Source: Clostridium magnum DSM 2767
Lineage (GTDB): Bacteria > Bacillota > Clostridia > Clostridiales > Clostridiaceae
DNA: 64,000 bases
Direction of reading: 5' to 3'
Assembly (NCBI RefSeq): GCF_001623875.1
Contig: NZ_LWAE01000007.1
Span: 1 to 64,000, forward strand
Each line of letters opens with the position of its first letter. The stretch's first letter is position 1. Made by a program: the position numbers and the translations under genes. Of the stretch, positions 61,623-64,000 are shown piece by piece. The notes below the pieces were generated by a model. It saw nothing but the letters and a program-made list of their open reading frames with translations, did not search any database and was not told the DNA's origin.

Positions 61623-61674
61623 TTAAATGCAGTTATAAATATTAAAGACATATTAATAGTTACAGCTGCATTAA
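61623..61674 (+). terminator. Possible terminator after locus 2
   Basis: AATGCAG and CTGCATT pair, with further A/T pairing inside, across about 30 nt. No clear T-run, so weak or not a terminator. Confidence 0.35.
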
Positions 61675-61771
61675 ATAAATATAGTGAATGAACTGAATAG
61701 TTTTTTTTAGAGGTTAAGGGTTTTAAAATAATGATGCCTTCGAACTAAAAATTGCCAAAACATGATAAGTT

Positions 61772-61799
61772 TTGTAGTTAAATAAAACTATGATATACT
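61772..61799 (+). promoter_or_regulatory. SigA-type promoter of the ABC exporter operon
   Basis: TTGTAG (61772-61777) and TATACT (61794-61799) with 16 nt between, 44 nt upstream of the permease gene. Confidence 0.6.
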
Positions 61800-61828
61800 T
61801 AGGTTATTGTTATGAGTTCTATAACCTA
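61800..61828 (+). promoter_or_regulatory. Palindrome at the transcription start of the ABC exporter operon
   Basis: TAGGTTAT and ATAACCTA form an 8-bp perfect inverted repeat with 13 nt between. It begins right after the -10 box and ends just before the SD GGAGG. The position suits a repressor operator or an RNA hairpin controlling translation. Confidence 0.5.
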
Positions 61829-61842
61829 CGGAGGAGTAAAAC

Positions 61843-62994
61843 ATGTTCACATCTTTCAGAATAGCTTCCCGATTTTTGAGAAGCAGTAAAATTCAAACCC
61901 TTATTATAATTATAGGCATAGCTATAGGAGTATCTGTTCAAGTATTCATAGGTCTCTTAAGCAAAGGACTTGAAGGAACCCTTTTGAATAAAATGGCAGG
62001 TAATGCTGCTAATATTACTGTATATTCCCATAATGGTGGAATAGAAAATTGGGGAGATAGGATTAATAAAATTAAAGGAACTAGTGGAATAACATCAGTA
62101 TTTCCAGTAGTAGATCATCAAGCCTTTGTAAAACTTAATGATATGACAGAGCCAGCACTTGTAAGAGGCTTTGGCCTTAAAGAAGGAAACTCCTTTTATA
62201 ATATTAAAAATAGAATTTACAATGGGAAAATGCCTGAAGGTGAAAATGAAGTGATTATAGGGAAAGATCTAGTGGAGAGACTTGGGCTAAAAGTTGGAGA
62301 TACCATAAATATAATTACCATATCACGAAAACAGGTGGATTTTAAGGTTGTAGGTTTTTATGACTTTGAGGTTGCTAAAATAAATAAAACCTGGCTTATT
62401 ACAAATTTAAAAACTGCTCAGGATTTAATTGGCTTTGGAGACAAAGTTACATCTATAGAGGTTGGCGTAAGTGATCCCTATAATGCAGATACTATAGGAA
62501 AAAAAGTAGAAGACACATTAGGAGATAAGAACCTAAAGGTAGAAAATTGGAAAAGCCAGAATAAGCTACTAGTCAGTGGAATAGTAGGGCAAAGAATATG
62601 TACTGTTATAATACAGTTTTTTGTACTATTAGCGGCAGTTTTAAGTACTGTGAGTATATTGAGCATTAGTGTAGTTCAAAAATATAGACAAATAGGAATT
62701 CTAAAAGCAATGGGTATAAGAGATTCTTCTGCAGGATTGGTATTTTTGTTTCAGGCTTTAATACTTGGTGTTTTAGGTACAAGCCTTGGATTAGGACTAT
62801 CATTGTTTTTTGTACAAGAATTTAACAGATACATAATTACACCTCAGGGTGAGCCAGTGGTAAATATAGTTATTAGTAAAAGGTTCTTAATTATGTCAGC
62901 TTTAATTGATATAACAGCATCTACCTTTGCAGCACTTTTACCTGCTTTAAAATCCTTTAGATTAAGTCCTGTGGAGGTAATAAAGAATGGCTAG
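61843..62994 (+). CDS. ABC transporter permease, FtsX/MacB family
   Basis: 383 residues; SD GGAGGAG precedes ATG 61843. Topology of the MacB/LolC type: TM1 at about 18-40 (IQTLIIIIGIAIGVSVQVFIGLL), a large extracytoplasmic domain (about 45-255) with the periplasmic-core-domain features EVIIGKDLVERLGLKVGDTI, then three C-terminal helices including VVQKYRQIGILKAMGI, the coupling motif to the ATPase. These are mechanotransmission pumps that move lipids, peptides or antibiotics. It overlaps the ATPase gene by 8 nt. No adaptor protein is encoded. A link to the nearby surface loci is not shown. Confidence 0.88.
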   Translation: MFTSFRIASRFLRSSKIQTLIIIIGIAIGVSVQVFIGLLSKGLEGTLLNKMAGNAANITVYSHNGGIENWGDRINKIKGTSGITSVFPVVDHQAFVKLNDMTEPALVRGFGLKEGNSFYNIKNRIYNGKMPEGENEVIIGKDLVERLGLKVGDTINIITISRKQVDFKVVGFYDFEVAKINKTWLITNLKTAQDLIGFGDKVTSIEVGVSDPYNADTIGKKVEDTLGDKNLKVENWKSQNKLLVSGIVGQRICTVIIQFFVLLAAVLSTVSILSISVVQKYRQIGILKAMGIRDSSAGLVFLFQALILGVLGTSLGLGLSLFFVQEFNRYIITPQGEPVVNIVISKRFLIMSALIDITASTFAALLPALKSFRLSPVEVIKNG

Positions 62995-63661
62995 TATTAT
63001 AGAGCTTAAAGATATAAATAAAATATATGGAAGAAGAGTAAAAACACAAGTATTGCATAATGTGAATTTAGCTATTGAAGAAGGGTCCTTTAATTCTATT
63101 ATAGGAGCTTCTGGCAGCGGCAAAACTACATTATTAAATATAATAGGTATACTTGATAAGCCTAGTAATGGACAAGTATTTATAGAAGGTAATAGAACAG
63201 ACAAAATGAGCAGGAGAGCTTTAGCTTCTATAAGAAATAAAAAAATAGGTTTTGTATTTCAATTTCATTATCTGCTGCCTGAATTTAATGCACTTGAAAA
63301 TGTACTTATGCCCTATACTATAAAAAGATTTTTTCATGGCAGAAAAACTAGGCAAAAGGCAGAGGATCTTCTGGATTTAGTTGGACTATCTAAGGTTAAG
63401 AAGAATAAAATCTATGATCTTTCCGGAGGACAGCAGCAGAGAGTTGCCATTGCTAGAGCACTTATGAACAATCCTAAAATCATATTGGCGGATGAACCTA
63501 CAGGCAATTTGGATTCTAATTCTTCTGAGGAAATATATAAGATATTTAGAGATATAAATAAAGAATTTAGAACTACATTTGTGGTTATTACTCATGACGA
63601 AAGAATAGCAAATAAGACAGATAGGATAATAGAAATAAAAGATGGTGTGGTTAGTGGCTAA
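62987..63661 (+). CDS. ABC transporter ATP-binding protein, LolD/MacB type
   Basis: 224 residues; ATG 62987 lies within the end of the permease gene, after the SD GGAGG. Walker A GASGSGKTTLLN, Q-loop FVFQFHYLLPEFNALENV, signature LSGGQQQRVAIARAL, Walker B ILADEPTGNLD and H-loop VITHDERIA are all present. LLPEFNALENVLMP is typical of the MacB/LolD branch. It powers the permease by ATP hydrolysis at the cytoplasmic face. Complete and of normal length. Confidence 0.93.
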   Translation: MASIIELKDINKIYGRRVKTQVLHNVNLAIEEGSFNSIIGASGSGKTTLLNIIGILDKPSNGQVFIEGNRTDKMSRRALASIRNKKIGFVFQFHYLLPEFNALENVLMPYTIKRFFHGRKTRQKAEDLLDLVGLSKVKKNKIYDLSGGQQQRVAIARALMNNPKIILADEPTGNLDSNSSEEIYKIFRDINKEFRTTFVVITHDERIANKTDRIIEIKDGVVSG

Positions 63662-63663
63662 AA

Positions 63664-63700
63664 AGCTATCAGTAAAAGGTTTACTGATAGCTCTATTTTT
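63664..63700. terminator. Bidirectional terminator between convergent genes
   Basis: AGCTATCAGTAAA-AGG-TTTACTGATAGCT is a 13-bp perfect stem followed by CTATTTTT on the plus strand. It serves the exporter operon and may serve the small gene on the other strand. Confidence 0.88.
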
Positions 63701-63821
63701 ACATTGAAGACATTGCAAAAACTACTGCAGATACTAAAGCGACTATAGCTATAGAACAAGTCCAAATTGTTATTTTTGTGTTTCTCTTACGTGCCTCAAT
63801 AGGTGTTAGTTGATTTTTCAT
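63699..63821 (-). CDS. Small single-pass membrane protein
   Basis: 40 residues on the minus strand. The start is chosen at 63821 (reading MKNQLTPIEARKRNTK) because a clear SD, AAGGAG, lies just upstream on that strand; the open frame extends further but without an SD. The basic N-terminus is followed by one hydrophobic helix (ITIWTCSIAIVALVSAVVFAM, residues 17-37). It resembles no family I can name. It is convergent to the ABC exporter. Orientation by the positive-inside rule puts the N-terminus in the cytoplasm. Confidence 0.6.
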   Translation of the reverse strand: MKNQLTPIEARKRNTKITIWTCSIAIVALVSAVVFAMSSM

Positions 63822-64000
63822 TGCCGTAAACTCCTTATTGATTAAATTTGATTTTAAATTGAATTTTGAATTAAATTTTAATTTTTGTTTTACTACATGT
63901 AAAATTATACAATATGCTGAAATATATTTCAATATGGTTTTTAGTATATAATTAGTCTAAATGATTTTGTAATAGAATTAGTCATATTGCATAGGAATTA
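63822..64000. other. Window end, AT-rich, no gene seen
   Basis: The sequence is AT-rich and probably contains the promoter of the small minus-strand gene. No frame is supported. Confidence 0.4.

Overview
The window comes from a low-GC, Gram-positive, Clostridium-type chromosome. Codons are AT-rich, arginine is mostly AGA/AGG, Shine-Dalgarno sequences are strong (GGAGG type), and GTG and TTG starts are common. Surface proteins carry triplicated cell-wall-binding type 2 (CWB2) repeats, which are typical of clostridia. I see no rRNA, tRNA or CRISPR array.

Layout. (1) 1-3.7 kb: a broken surface-protein tail, a broken MarR regulator, a frameshifted TolC-like secreted protein and an intact TolC-like paralogue. 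(2) 3.9-8.0 kb: two CWB2 wall proteins. (3) 8.4-30.5 kb: exopolysaccharide/capsule locus 1. It holds a YpmS-like membrane protein, a Wzz/CpsC chain-length protein, a CpsB-type PHP phosphatase, a CpsD tyrosine kinase, an initiating sugar-phosphate transferase, GDP-mannose pyrophosphorylase, UDP-glucose dehydrogenase, the two GDP-fucose enzymes, glycosyltransferases, acyltransferases, a polymerase (Wzy) and a flippase (Wzx). (4) 30.5-41.5 kb: a scrap-yard of dispersed repeats, broken toxin-antitoxin and nuclease genes, a group II intron fragment and a direct duplication. It surrounds a RAYT-type transposase, comM and dprA, and includes a type I toxin and a Fic-like protein. (5) 41.6-49.8 kb: a secreted transglutaminase-like protein, a giant CWB2 protein with 12 NHL repeats, and a third Ser/Gly-linked CWB2 protein. 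(6) 50.1-61.6 kb: exopolysaccharide locus 2. Its front end (wzz-cpsB-cpsD-sugar transferase-ugd) is paralogous to locus 1, but it has its own glycosyltransferases, Wzy and Wzx. (7) 61.8-63.8 kb: a two-gene FtsX/MacB-type ABC exporter and a convergent 40-residue membrane protein.

How it works together. Each polysaccharide locus encodes a complete Wzx/Wzy pathway. A membrane sugar transferase primes undecaprenyl phosphate, glycosyltransferases build the repeat unit, Wzx flips it, Wzy polymerises it, and Wzz/CpsD/CpsB set chain length through tyrosine phosphorylation. Locus 1 can also make GDP-mannose and GDP-fucose. The CWB2 proteins beside each locus are wall-anchored and probably form or decorate the surface layer.

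The most unusual signals are non-coding. A roughly 130-200 nt strongly structured element occurs four times (8.0, 40.0, 49.8 and 60.0 kb), in both orientations, often just after a stop codon. A second, unrelated multi-module repeat family occurs five times within 8.2 kb around the RAYT transposase. One of its copies is split by the group II intron fragment.
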